A stretch of 64,000 nt of DNA from Durusdinium trenchii. Lineage: Eukaryota > Sar > Dinophyceae > Suessiales > Symbiodiniaceae. Positions 30,701 to 41,261 of this stretch are shown here, one piece after another. Both the position numbers and the translations under genes were made by a program. How positions within the stretch are numbered: the first letter of the stretch is position 1; every line of letters begins with the position of its first letter. The stretch spans positions 616,337 through 680,336 of the forward strand of contig CAXAMN010021740.1 in NCBI GenBank assembly GCA_963970005.1, read 5' to 3'. Below the pieces are notes generated by a model. That model was not told the DNA's origin. It searched no databases and was given only the letters and a program-made list of their open reading frames with translations.

Positions 30701-33228
30701 ACCATGGTGGCTTCCAAAGTGCTTTCCATTGCTTTCCCCTTTTGGCGACCCTTTCTGGTTGTTGGAGTTTGTATCAGCACATGCAGAAGCGTTTCGTTTT
30801 CCACGTTGTGCAAAGGATTGGTCGAACGGTCGGCATTGGGTTTGTTTCGGTCGAAAGGGGGCTTTGGCCGCGATTCAGTGGCTTTGGCCGATTGGTTCAC
30901 CATCAATCTGAGGACCTTGATGGGCGACTTCCGAACGATGGACTGAACTGAAGAGCCGGTCAACAGCAATACAATCTGACAGAGAGCAAGTTGTTCTTGA
31001 CAAGTGTTGATGTAGAGCCTTCTCTGGTTGCTAGTGTTGGTAGGCTCCTTTCGTTTTCATCCAGCACATCTTTGGCAGCGTTGCATTTTTGAGTGGACCT
31101 TTGTCGCACATTGCTTGCCGCTTGGTCTCGAAGGAGCTCAAAAAGATCAACAAGGTCTTCGAAGAATATGCGGTTGGTGGACCGTGCATGTCATGCACGA
31201 AAGAAACTGCGGGGTGTTGTGGGCACATATATGACAAAGAATGCGCACTATATAGCATTGACACGTGTGCGCGCACAGAAATAGCGGGTGACAGTGCCTG
31301 GGCCACATTTGGTGCTGTGGCACCTGCAGAAATCATCATCATCCTGCTGCTGCTGCTGCTGGTGCCGATGCGGGGCTGCAGATGCTGCCTTTGCCAAAAA
31401 CAGGTTTGCGCCGAGGCCACCAGGTAATGCTATGTTGCTTGTCATTAACTGTAGTCCAGGTGGGGAAAGAGACAAAACTCAGATGAGGAGGAAAAGGTTT
31501 GCAGCAAGAAAGCAAGAGATGATAGCAATGGTGAATATGGCACGTGAGTGGAACTGACGACAATAGCGGGCATTGGACACACTTGAAAAAACACCAGGGT
31601 AAGAATAGACAAGCTTATTGTTTCTATTTAATTCTTGTTTCTAATAGCTTCTTGTTACTACTAGTAAGGCACTTGTTTCTAGAAGCGATGCACTTGTTCC
31701 TAGTAGCTTATTGTTTAATAGAAAAGCATTATTCCATTTCACCAACTGGGAGGATACCTTCAAGGTGGAGTCATCACGGATGCGTGCCTTGCTTGCATGC
31801 CGCAATCTGATGCAAAGGCACTCATACAGTTGGTGTCTCAGGCAGAGGTCCAGAGGTCCGTTTGCTGAGGTGCAAGAACTTGGGCAGACACCTCATAGAC
31901 AGGGAACATATGCCGGAAGATGACGATGAATTTGACTTGGAAGATTTTGTGGACTGGGTCGATGAGTGCAGGCGCTGCAGGGAGCTAGGCGATGAGAGTT
32001 GGAACGCAGTCACTGTGTGGTTCCACAGGGCAAATTGCCACCACACCTCTCATAGATCCCTTCGCCGGGCTGTGGACTGGGAAGCCAGGCATGAAGCAAT
32101 GATGAAGGAGCGGAAGCTTGCCGGCTTCGGATATTGGAAGGTGGAGTGCTTTCGGGAGTCGCTGCTGGGCAAAGAGAAGAGCACCGGGTGAGAGAAGAGC
32201 AGGAAATGTGACAAGTTCAAACACCACGAAAGACGGAAGGTCGGAAGGTGTTTGGAAATGCAACCTCACGCGTGTGGGATCACGTAAGTCTGATCGAGTG
32301 TGATGTTCCCTCCAATATGCTCTTCTATGACCAGATTTGGCGCCTTTGAGCCTTGCTCCCGCTTTTTCGTCCAGTCAGTCGGGCGGTCCGCAGCTTCAAA
32401 CTAGCTTAGGTTTAAGGAGTTCGACCGAAATGGGAACGATGCTTTGGCAGCTCGGCTTGGAGGTAGGCACCCGAATGATGATGCAAGCAAAGCCAGTTAA
32501 GAGGCATGAGTTGAAAGGGCTTTCTATATGCACACCTGGAGGGTTTCCGAGTGACCGAGTGTTTGCACATACGTCTCAATATTCAATCCATTTTCATACC
32601 TTGTCTATCCTTGAATGAATCGGTTTGGTGAGTTTTCGTGGTACGGGAGAACCTTGCTTCGTGCCGACGGACTGCTGGACTCAGGAACCAGACGAGTTGA
32701 CCCTTGGCTTATGGATTCTTGTAAGACGAATTCTGATGGCCTACGCTGCCTACGTAGTGGTGGGCCTTGAGAAGGCTTCAGAACTCCGGTCAGTGGTTCC
32801 ATGCCTCACGCATCCTCACCTCACGCCAATCACACCGGCATTGCGACATATTGCCATATTGCGGCCGAATATGCCGACTGAGGATGAAGCTTCTGAGATA
32901 CATGAACATTTCAGAGGCACCGAAGAACAAATCTGAAGCTTGGCTCAGCACAAGTGCCCAAATTGGGAGGAGCCTATGCACAATGCACGGTGCTAAGGAG
33001 CAACAGAAGCTCGTCAAACTAGTGGAGACTGCTCGCAAGAATGCCTTTGAAGCTGGCATTCGAGACGCTTGCCTTTACAAAGCACATTTGGACCAACTTC
33101 TCATACTTGATGGTGGTGCAATTGGGATTAGAACTTGTACTGATTCGCACACCATATCCTGAATTGCAGGAGGTGCACCAGGAACACGGGAACAGCGTCT
33201 CCTTTTGGACCTTTGCACCTTTGCTGAA
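24720..33228 (+). CDS. multi-EF-hand protein, many short exons (partial reconstruction)
   Basis: A series of short + strand exons encodes successive pieces of degenerate EF-hand units. Exons read: 24720-24832 (MEELDGLLDHLNKDPIEDA), 25041-25124 (VSRLKCGFRRFMIPGTIDVH), 25265-25349 (FELLTFLGCVFLDPVEVRSL), 25401-25457 (YDHIGFEDFEDFMASW), 26133-26183, 26245-26311, 26720-26794 (SFDELVQFLMIYRRREGF), 27032-27112 (REVHKEHSDGDPLVMPASRL), 28060-28120 (FEPERLSFAEFLIMC), 28788-28848 (LGYMPLTKAMLDIYVDVIG), 29715-29776 (CGFSKEELEDMIELYE), 30008-30069, 30607-30642 (SGFLGFSEFMILG), 31125-31180 (SKELKKINKVFEEYA), 31870-31975, 32030-32180 (ERKLAGFGYWKVECFRE), 32417-32462 and 33170-33226 (EVHQEHGNSVSFWTF). The cycle is loop, LRxLGY helix, FxEFL helix, RREGF linker, and it repeats at least five times. 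Many loops lack acidic ligands, so only some units should bind Ca2+. Start, end and missing exons are not determined, and more than one gene is possible. Confidence 0.7.
26133..26183 (+). CDS. EF-hand loop exon of the multi-EF-hand gene
   Basis: The 17-codon exon VIFDQFDEDESGSISME is bounded by GTGCAG|G and by GAG|GC (GC donor). The loop DEDESGSISMEE, completed by the next exon, has good Ca2+ ligands at positions 1, 3, 5 and 12. It is the most canonical EF-hand in the window. Confidence 0.85.
26245..26311 (+). CDS. EF-hand F-helix exon of the multi-EF-hand gene
   Basis: It begins after GACAG|G and reads ELRQMTHYLGFMPTRLMVED. It joins in phase to the preceding exon to give ISMEELRQMTHYLGF, a typical loop-to-helix transition. 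The right boundary is approximate. Confidence 0.8.
27181..27260. repeat. ATGTCACG/ATGTTATG short repeats
   Basis: Irregular repeats of ATGTCACGC, ATGTCGTATC, CACGTCACGTCACGTCAC and TATGTTATGTTTTG inside an intron of the EF-hand gene. Confidence 0.6.
28230..28262 (-). repeat. TAATAGCGATGGCCTCCAACC repeat word
   Basis: On the minus strand it reads AGTAATAGCGATGGCCTCCA then ACCTAATAGCAATGG, the same word as at 1911-1934 and 10914-10934. Confidence 0.75.
28911..28984. repeat. GTGCTCGTCGTGCGGT tandem repeat
   Basis: Four to five imperfect copies of a roughly 16-bp unit (GTGCGGTGTGCTCGTC) in GC-rich sequence directly after the exon candidate at 28788. Confidence 0.75.
29782..29837. repeat. exact 28-bp tandem duplication
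   Basis: CCTTGGCTGCATCCCTGCAG plus AATCCTGC occurs twice in a row without a mismatch (29782-29809 and 29810-29837), just downstream of an EF-hand exon. Confidence 0.9.
30008..30069 (+). CDS. EF-hand exon of the multi-EF-hand gene
   Basis: EDGSGEICTLELSTIFRSLG follows GCGTCAG|G. The segment is most of a Ca2+ loop with its exiting helix. The first ligand must come from the preceding exon. The downstream donor is approximate. Confidence 0.8.
31339..31361 (+). repeat. CTG trinucleotide run
   Basis: ATCATCATCATC followed by CTGCTGCTGCTGCTGCTG. It lies between EF-hand exons, most likely in an intron. Confidence 0.8.
31617..31733 (+). repeat. TAGTAGC-type modular repeat array
   Basis: Units CTAATAGCTTCTTG, TACTACTAGTAAGGCACTTG, TTTCTAGAAGCGATGCACTT and TTCCTAGTAGCTTATTG. 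The tails (TTCTTG, AAGGCACTTG, GATGCACTTG) are those of the array at 51938 in the opposite orientation. Confidence 0.75.
31870..31975 (+). CDS. EF-hand E-helix exon of the multi-EF-hand gene
   Basis: It begins after GCTGAG|G and ends TGCAG|GC. It reads CKNLGRHLIDREHMPEDDDE then FDLEDFVDWVDECR, the FDxxDFxxW pattern of the second half of these EF-hand units. Confidence 0.75.
32417..32462 (+). CDS. EF-hand loop exon of the multi-EF-hand gene
   Basis: It reads EFDRNGNDALAARLG between TTTAAG|G and a GT donor (TTGGAG|GTAGG). The loop DRNGNDALAARL is recognisable but weak at its last ligand. Confidence 0.7.
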
Positions 33229-36200
33229 TCCTAGGTCCTAGCCGTTTCTGGCTTTCAATGTGGGTGTGTTTTACAATGGGTGTTTTTCAAGGTGAGTGCA
33301 GAGTTTTTTGTTTGTTCTGTTGTGCCCTACACTCCTTGCCTGAAGGGCTGAGGGACCGAGGTGCAATTGCTACGATTGTTGCAGACACAGAAGGAGAAGA
33401 TCCTTGTCTTGGAGTAGCACAGACGCCGCCACCAGGGTTTCTTCTTGTTCATCCACGCTCAATTGTCCATCCAAAGCCGGCATTGGCAGTTTTGTTAGAA
33501 GCCAGTTGTTGCTTAGCCTTCCATCCACTCATGATGTCACAAGAACGCCAATTGTCCATGATACAATGTGTGCACCGTGGACATCCGTGGACGACTTTTT
33601 TTGGTACCTGAAGACATGCACCGTGGTTTTGGTGGATATGTGTAGTCAGCATGGCCCAACCAAGAACATACATTATCGATTTGAGGGTGTTGGATTGCAG
33701 GACTCTTATGCTTGGGGGCCCACGGGTAAATCACTGTTTTTTTTCCTGGTGGATGGGTCAGCAGCTATTGTCCGAACGACATCAGAACTGGCTTGCTTGG
33801 GCAAAGGGTGTTCAGTAGTTATTCAGTATCACGGAACATCGGTATGTTGAAAAAGCACATCGGTATGGCCAAGCTCGACAGGCTGAGAAAATGCCCTTGG
33901 CAGAACAGTTGGAAACGCAGAAATCAGCTGACACGGACTTGTTGAACAGCTATTTTGCTGACAAGGATTCGACTGAAACACTTTTCTGACTGGGACTGCA
34001 GCTGTGTTCAACTGGTTTTGCAATGTTTGCCGCTTGGAAATGGTCCCCGTTTGCGTTTACGGGGTGAGGTGAGCCGCTGAGGGGGATCTGAAGATCGTGA
34101 AAGATAGGGGGTACGATTTCTTTCTTCCAGGCGTGAGATGACCCGGCTCGACGTGGTCATGGAAACACTCCAATTCTCCAAGTTCGAGGCCTCCAGAGTC
34201 GACGGCGAGGGATGAAGAAGCATTGTATTGATTATACAGGGAGAGGACACATGGGTCTAGATGCAGGTCACCAACACCCGGATGGTTGGTAAAAGATGCT
34301 TGGTAAAACAGGTAGGTCCAAACATCAGAACGTGTGAAATCCATCATTTTCTCAGTGCCTGGACATGCCTGGACTGTTCGTATCTTCAAGAACATCGGTG
34401 AACGGTCCAGGTGGAGCAGTTCCGGCTGATCTTCTCTCACTGGGCGAGGTACCATCCGAATACCGGTCTATCGGACCGAGAGAACCTTGGAGGGGCCAGG
34501 GGTCGACGACTGAAGACTCCGGTTGCTAAAGCACTGTTTTGAGTTTTGACCAAAAAAGGTCGTTCTGGTGGAGGTCTTTGGGTTTCTTGACCTATATGAT
34601 CTTATTATGACTTATTATAACTTATTCTAATGCCGAGTGCGCTGGCGGGGATTGTTGATCGGCCTAAGTCGGTACCAGAGTTTCATGTTTGCTTCCAATC
34701 AGAAAATAAACTTATGAAACCTTTGGGTCAACTAAGTAACTATGCATTCCTTTGCCAGAAGCACCACATCGTCTTTGAATGTCGCCCAAGGATTGACACA
34801 GAGGTCGACACTCTCACAGAGGAGCAGGTTTGCAGAATCTTCCGCTCGGCGGGCGTATCTCTTGCCACTTGGCACGTCCGGAGCGTCCCGTCCCAATGGA
34901 GCTCACGCCGTCGGTCGTCCGAGCGTCTCCAGGTCGGAGGGCACATGGGCGAATTGCGAGTTGGCTTGGAACCTCTTCAGACTGACCGTGCTGTGTCTGC
35001 ATGGACATGGACATGCCCGCGATCCTCGTATGTCCTTCAAACAAGATTTGTGAAGAGCCTTGCGAAACAAAGCGTTTCAGCCGTTTGAAACCGCAGTCGC
35101 ATGACTCACCAAATGCCTTGTCCTTCTGCGTGCTGGATCTGATGGCTTGAGGCAGATTGACCTTTGAGAACTTCCTGAGATTGATGCGTTCCCCGGTTGC
35201 AAGTGATTGAGCAAAATGTAGGCTCCTTTAAACAAGGTTGTTTGGCTTGTATTGTCTCGGATGTGAAAAACTGCTCGGAGGCGGGCCAGCTTTTTTTCCC
35301 TTCTGAGGCTGGGTGGTCGACACCAACTTCGCCGGCCTTGGTGAGCCCGTTTCAAAGTGAAGTCCAAGAGGCTTGCGTAGCTCGGCTATTCAATTTAGGT
35401 TAGGCGTAGCTCGGGGAGAATAGCTCCTCCAGGCCAGCTTGTTTCAAGTTGGCAGTTAACGAGCCAGGTTGACTGCAAAGGTTTCAGCCAGCATATTTTG
35501 CTGTTTCACTTAGTCTCGGAGATTGGATTGTTTGGGCCACGTTGCTAAGCAACAAGGAATGATAAGGAAGGCTAATTTGCCGGCTCACGTGCTTCACGAG
35601 CCAGCCCTAGTTGGATTCAGCACAGCTTGCAAGCAGCAGGGGGTTCTTTCGAAGAGATGGGTTATATATGCGGTAGTTACGGTAGTTGTTTGATGCTGTT
35701 TGACAAGTTCCAAGTCAAAGCAGGCACTAAAGGCTATAGGCACTATTCTGTGCAAGGGGTGCTGAACCCTTCAGTTTTGTAGAGTCTTGCGCTCGTGCAT
35801 CCACCCTGTCATGCCCAGTCATGTCAGGGGTGAGACCGGTGAAACCAGAAACATTGGCAAAAGTCTTAAACATGGGCGATGGAGAAAGACTCTTAGCAGT
35901 CCATCACCTTCACTCGTGAATCAGAACGCTCTACACTGTTTTGATCATGGACATCTGTGGTCAGGACTTTCTGGATGGAAGGGGCTTTGGATCTCATCGT
36001 TTGTTTTCTCTTATTGTTTGAGCACGCGGGAGGCGTTAGGGACTTTGGGAGCCGAAGCATGAAGGAGTTGCTCTGAACGCTGTTTTGGGCTCTGAGAGTC
36101 GCCCACAGCGTGGGTTGTGCTGTGAAATAGCAGCACCAAATCAGGCGCGGGTGCTCAAAGGAATAGCTTGGTAAATGCCATGGTGGTACGCAGAGGGTTG

Positions 36201-36302
36201 TGGTTCTGGCAGTAAGAAAGATATTGTTCAACCCGTTGGACTGATCTGAGGCTCCCAAACTGAACCCTGACTACTATATGTTCAACTCATAGTTTGATGC
36301 AG

Positions 36303-36387
36303 GTGATGCGGAGCCATGCAGACATCTATGTAGTTGGCATCTCGAATGGAGGCGACGACCAGGAGCGCGAATTTGACTGTGAAAAGA
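36303..36387 (+). CDS. candidate exon, unknown protein
   Basis: After GATGCAG|G the frame reads VMRSHADIYVVGISNGGDDQ then EREFDCEKTI before TGA. The composition is strongly protein-like. No family is recognised. Confidence 0.4.
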
Positions 36388-36777
36388 CCATTTGAGAGTT
36401 AAAGAACTGGGAAGATGCTTAGAAGAGGCACAGCACAGCAACATGGCATCATGCTTGCTGTATCTCGGTGGCACTTCTGGGGTTGTGCACACTCCCAATC
36501 CTCGACTATATATTGATGTCCCCACCTGCCCAGCAAACAATGGATTTGCTACTGATGGTCTCATGAAAACTTGCACCAGCAAAGTGCTTCAAATTTGAGA
36601 CACGTGGTGGGTGGGCTTGCTATCTCAAGGCTCACGCCCCACATTGCATCCATCATTGCACTTCATCCACTCCCAAGGACAAAACATGTGCCCAGCTCTT
36701 TCCCATTGCAGCTTTGGAAGGGGGGCCTTTCAAGCAAACGCATTGAGAACATGGACCAAATTGTTTTTTGGCACAAT

Positions 36778-37016
36778 TTGATTCGACGAAGTTCAGCACC
36801 AGATTTGACGAAGTTTAGCACCAACCACAAGCACAAGATTCAGCGAACATGAGCACCAGATTTAGCCAAATTTTGCACAAGGCTTGGCAAGTTGCAGCAC
36901 TAGAACAAACACGAGCGAAAGCATTACATTTGACGAAACCTAGCAACAGGTTTGACGAAATTTGGCACACGGCTTGGCAAGCCAGAAGCACAAAATTGCA
37001 CGAAAATGAACACCAG
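36778..37016. repeat. degenerate GATTTGACGAARTTTAGCACCA repeats
   Basis: About eight diverged units of 22-25 bp containing TTTGACGAA(A/G), TTNAGCACCA and GGCTTGGCAAG words. They form a decayed minisatellite. Confidence 0.7.
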
Positions 37017-37794
37017 TTCTGACATTTGTTTTGCTGAGCCCCTGCCCCATACAGAAATGACAGCGCACCCTGGCCATGCCTCCCAGGCCCCAGCTGCAAA
37101 TTTGAGAAATCAATGTCATGTGATGCCTGATGGCACTGCCTGCCAGAGGAAAACAAAATAACAAAGAGTGCAGATTCTGTGTTAAAACAATGGAAACTGT
37201 GATAGCCCCAAGCGGCCCAAGCGCCCCCCCCCCAAAATACATTTGTTGTTACTATATATCAGTAGATTATATATATATATATATTTGCTTTAACTACTGC
37301 ATTTAGATACGCATAGCACACATATACATTCATACAAGTACATGCACACATACATGCACCCTACACGGATGTATAGTTATAAGCTATATCACACACTTAG
37401 ATGGTTGCTCGCAAGAGCTAGGATCAGAATGAAGTCCCACTTTACACGCGTTAGCCCTTGACTCGATGGAACCGCAAAATGCAGAACGGAAAGGCGAAAG
37501 GTCGGCAGATTTGAAGATGTTTTAACAGTTTTTTGGGCTCACAACAGCTGCGACTCTGCAATGGACGGCTTGAACAATTGAAAAATGCAGGTGCGTTCCC
37601 AAGGCGTCCCTCAGGAATATCACAACACGATGGAAGGGTCTTCGTTGGGCAATGCCTTCCAAAGTGTTCATTGCCCCCCTGCTGTATGGTGGAAAATTGC
37701 ATGCGATCAAACGGATCAAAAACTCTGTGGGGTGGGGTCTCAAATGTACGTGAGCAACAACGATCGACATTGAGGTCCTTGGAGACAGGTGGTG

Positions 37795-37880
37795 ACACAC
37801 ACACACACACGTGTATATATATATATATATACACACATACACATCAATGTATATTTACACACGCACATACACATACACAT
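37795..37880. repeat. CA/TA microsatellite cluster
   Basis: (AC)n, GTG(TA)n, then ACACATACACATC and CACATACACATACACATTCAC. Confidence 0.85.
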
Positions 37881-38174
37881 TCACGCTTTCGCAGGACCGG
37901 CTTTTGGCAAGGCGGCTGGCTGGCACATTGGAAAGAGGGGGCTTTAGCTGCACAGGCTGGTCAGCACCGCAAGACCTTGTGTTTCATTTGGATTTCATGT
38001 GGCTCATGTGGTTGTAGTGCTTGAGACGATCTCATGCTTTGGAAGTATGCAACTTTGATTCTTGTGAGAGCGCTCACGCAGAGGAACTGTGCCACAAGAA
38101 TGCTCCGCAACAGCATGCTCAGTATTTTATTTCAAGTTTGTCCATTAGTCTCCTGTCAGTGGTGCCTTTGACAG

Positions 38175-38261
38175 GAGATCATGAGGCAGACGAGAATGAG
38201 CCTGGGCGAGTTTGCATTCAGGATACTGAATGCCGATGTGTCTTCTTTGTGGTGTCGCCAG
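38175..38261 (+). CDS. candidate exon, unknown protein
   Basis: Exactly 29 codons between TTTGACAG|G and CGCCAG|GC (GC donor), reading EIMRQTRMSLGEFAFRILNA then DVSSLWCRQ. Both boundaries follow the splice pattern of the certain genes here. The MSLGEFAFRI part may be an EF-hand remnant, but this is not secure. Confidence 0.45.
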
Positions 38262-38657
38262 GCAGGCCACACTCAAATCAGGAAACATCGCCTTCATGTA
38301 TAACATGTGAGCCATGCGGCCAACTGTTGAGGCTGCCCCACCCCCACGGCAACTTTACAGTGTTGACAATGGGGCGCAGTGATGAATGAGCTCGGAGATG
38401 AGTATTTTCGGAACATTCACCAAATACCGCACACCTCTGGGCTCCTTCAGGCTCCACCCTTTGGTGTTTCTTTGAGTTCAGTTCATCAGCGCCTCCGTCA
38501 GGTGCGCCGGTCGATGCGGCCGTGGTAGCGCAGCTGCGAGGTGCTGCGGGTGCGGGACGAAGCACCCGCTGTATCTACGAAGCTGGGAACAGTGCATGCC
38601 AGGAGAGGGTTGCGAGGCAAAAGTGCAAACGGCCACAACCCAGATACCTAGATCAAT

Positions 38658-38743
38658 TACAGTGGTTTTAGGGTAGATGGCGTCATCTCCAAAAATTTTG
38701 TTGTTGCCATACAAGACTCTGCCATCACTTGGAAACCACTGTA
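38658..38743. mobile_element. Tc1/mariner-type MITE, 82 bp plus TA duplication
   Basis: It is flanked by TA on both sides (38658-38659 and 38742-38743). The ends CAGTGGTTT and AAACCACTG are perfect inverted repeats. The CAGTG start and TA target are the signature of Tc1/mariner elements. It is non-coding and so depends on an outside transposase. The left 25 bp resemble the element at 12104. Confidence 0.7.
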
Positions 38744-39284
38744 TTATCAACTCCGCCAATGTGGCAGGCCCCTTCTCGCATGCAGGACTTGTCTGAGTGG
38801 GGCTCAGCAATGCCAACGTCCTTCCTGCGGCCAGCTGTGCTGCTGTACTTAAGTGATGATGTTGTTGCAGACCTTGTGCCATCCATGTTTCTGTTTCTTG
38901 TTGAATCGGAACTGATAGAGCTTACTGGTTGCAGGTTGCTTCCCCAACCCTCTCAAGTTTCGGCAATGTCAATGTCTTTGATTATTCGCAGCAGCTGAGT
39001 AGCAGAATGCATCTCAGCCAGTTGTGCTCTGAAAGCAGTCCAACTGTGGCAGCCGAGGCCAATTAGCCGCTATTTTCCTCGAGTGTCGGAGAGGCTAGTG
39101 ATGGCTGCAGCCCATGAAGAGCTGCTTCGAGCCCCACCTCGACAGGCGGAACATGCTGGAACAGTTGATTCTTTCCAGTGGCCACAACAGCAATTTAGAC
39201 AAATGCAGTGGATTAGTCAAACAGTGGAACAATGTCATGGTCATATCGTGATTCCTTCCTTGATATATACGTTACTAATCGTTA
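38744..39284. other. spacer, nothing confident
   Basis: An open frame of about 90 codons (38729-38998) ends in ordinary spacer and has no recognised motif. Confidence 0.4.
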
Positions 39285-39355
39285 CTATATATATATGTGG
39301 AAGCCATTCCTATTAGACTCCTTTTGCTTGCTTCTAGGTTGGAGGCCATCGCTTT
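39285..39355 (-). repeat. ATGGCCTCCAACCTA repeat word beside a TA run
   Basis: On the minus strand AGCGATGGCCTCCAACCTAG, then AAGCAAGCAAAAGGAGTC, then TAATAGGAATGGCTTCC and a TA run. This matches the left flank of the copia element (1886-1954), where the same order of words and TA run is found. Confidence 0.7.
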
Positions 39356-39706
39356 AAGACCCAGTTTGATCCGATCATTTCCTATTGCGAATCCTGAATC
39401 CATTCTTGGAAGGTCGATGCAGATGGCCAAGCAGACTGGGTCCGAGGCTGGGTCTTGATCCATCGCGGTGAAAACAAAACGGAATCCGAGGCCAGGGCCG
39501 AGTTTCCATCCATTTGATGGTGACAAGTCCGTTTCCGGGACGGCTCCCGCAGAAAGAACCTGACCAGTCGCGCATGTGATTTGCCTATGCCTTTTTCGTG
39601 AGCCTTGGCCCTTGATGGGCCTTGCTGTTTTCACAGGATTTCCGGCTGATCCAGGAGGCCGCTTTGCAGCTCCGACTCGCCACTTTGTCTCAATTGGAAG
39701 TAGTGA

Positions 39707-39722
39707 CATCAGTAGTAGTAGT

Positions 39723-39754
<32 letters not shown>

Positions 39755-40055
39755 CAGTAGTAGTAGTAGTAGCAGTAGGAGTAGTGGTAGTGGTAGTGGT
39801 GGTGGTAGTGGTGGTGGTGGTGGTCGTAGTAGTCGTAGTGGTGGTAGTAGTAGTAGTAGTAGGAGTAGGAGTAGGAGTAGGGGTAGGAGTAGGAGTAGTA
39901 GTAGTAGTAGTAGTAGTAGTAGGAGTAGGAGTAGGAGGAGGAGGAGGAGTAGTAGTAGGAGTAGGAGTAGGAGTAGGAGTAGGAAAGGAGTAGGAGTAGG
40001 AGTAGGAGTAGGAGTAGGAGGAGGAGGAGGAGTAGTAGTAGTACTAGTAGGTGGA
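39707..40055. repeat. 350-bp AGT/AGG/GGT trinucleotide tract
   Basis: Almost entirely AGT, AGC, GGT, AGG and AGGAGT triplets on the + strand, nearly free of C after 39780. It translates as poly-Ser/Arg, poly-Val/Gly or, on the minus strand, poly-Leu. The long open frames here are artefacts of the repeat. Confidence 0.9.
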
Positions 40056-40567
40056 ATATATACTGAGTGTGCGTGTGGCTCTGGATGAGGGCCAAGTAGC
40101 GCTGCGCTGAAGATTTGGAGGTGAAAGTTCCAGATGCACAATTGAGAAGACAGGATTCGGTGGGTTTTGCTGGTGTGCGCAGGAGGTGCTGTTTGTTTGA
40201 CTTGTGAGTGCTGCAGGTGAGTTTCAGTCGCTGGTGGCTGGGGATGAAGGTCAAGATCATGCAGATTTCGCTCAGCTGGCCAATCTCACTTGCACCCAGT
40301 GGCTCCAAGCCAGGGACTGCCTGTGGGAGGGATTGTGCAACATAGCATTCCAAGAGAAGGTTGCTGTACCAATTCCTGCTAATGCCGCTTGCTTGATGTT
40401 TTGTAGAGGCTGGGCAAAACCAACATGGCGAATCAGGGCAGGGCCCAAAACCATCCGACCCAGACTATTGGAACAGTAAAGACTAAGTTCACATCCAAGC
40501 TTCAGCTTGTTATGCCTCCTTCACCGTGCGCCGTTCGCGCAAAAATGGGTTGAACTGTGCGCTGCAG

Positions 40568-40648
40568 GACTTGCAATTGGTTTTCGGTGCTGATGAGGGC
40601 GCCGAGGCGTTGAGGTGCATTTTGGAGGAGCTTAGGATGGTGGGATAC
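40568..40648 (+). CDS. candidate exon, unknown protein
   Basis: GCGCTGCAG|GAC... opens DLQLVFGADEGAEALRCILE then ELRMVGY, ending at a GT donor (GATAC|GT). Helical and well composed, not recognised. Confidence 0.4.
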
Positions 40649-40896
40649 GTCGTTGTCTCCTAATTCAAGCTTCGGCTGCAACATATTTACTAAATATTAA
40701 AGCTCGAGTGGTTTTGCATGTTATTTCGAAAACAGAGAGCGCTGTGTTGGTTTTGATGCAACTGAGAGCACTCCATGCTGAACCAAATTCCCCTCTCACC
40801 TTCGATTCTGGGTGTATCCCTCATCTATCCTTATCCACCCAATCATTTTTTATACTTTTTTACTCATATTTTTCACCAATATCACATATCCCCAGA

Positions 40897-41261
40897 GCGT
40901 CACCGCTGCACTGCTCAAACAAAGCCGTTCTCAGCGCCACCGAAGGAGAAGTCCTATCCAGCGGTGTCTTCCGCTGTGATGCTGCTGGGGGCGGCATATC
41001 GACCCATCTACACGTCGTTCGTGCGAGGTACGCATTTTTGTTGCCTTTTTTTTGAAGTCTAATATTATCTAATATTTATTTTAATGTGTCTTGATGCCTG
41101 TTTTCATGTTTCTAACACTATGGGCCCCCCCACAACCGGTTGTTTTGAGATTTCTAGACCCGCGATGTGGACTACTCCGACGACACCCGCGGGCGGCGCA
41201 TGGCGGCGCACGGCGGTGCACTGGAAGAGCAGATTCGTCGGACGAATCGAGATCGTTCCAG
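40897..41261 (+). CDS. two candidate exons, unknown protein
   Basis: 40897-41026 reads KEKSYPAVSSAVMLLGAAYR then PIYTSFVR and ends GCGAG|GT. 41159-41261 reads TRDVDYSDDTRGRRMAAHGG then ALEEQIRRTNRDRSR and ends CCAG|GT. They would join as one protein piece, but phase was not proven. Confidence 0.35.

Larger units (their letters stand above)
33229..38174. other. spacer with isolated exon candidates
   Basis: No recognisable protein. Weak exon candidates: about 33850-33986 (RYGQARQAEKMPLAEQLETQ, coiled-coil-like) and 36303-36387. A competing minus-strand frame at 34057-34455 (132 codons) has ordinary composition but no known family. Three plus frames are open together at 34630-35088, so coding there cannot be judged. 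Confidence 0.4.

Noticed and set aside
34057..34455. 132-codon minus-strand frame
   Set aside because: Ordinary composition but no motif, no partner exon and opposite orientation to all certain genes. Left as an unproven possibility.
39275..40141. 288-codon minus-strand frame with poly-Leu, and plus frames with poly-Ser/Arg or poly-Val
   Set aside because: Products of the AGT/AGG trinucleotide tract, open in several frames at once.
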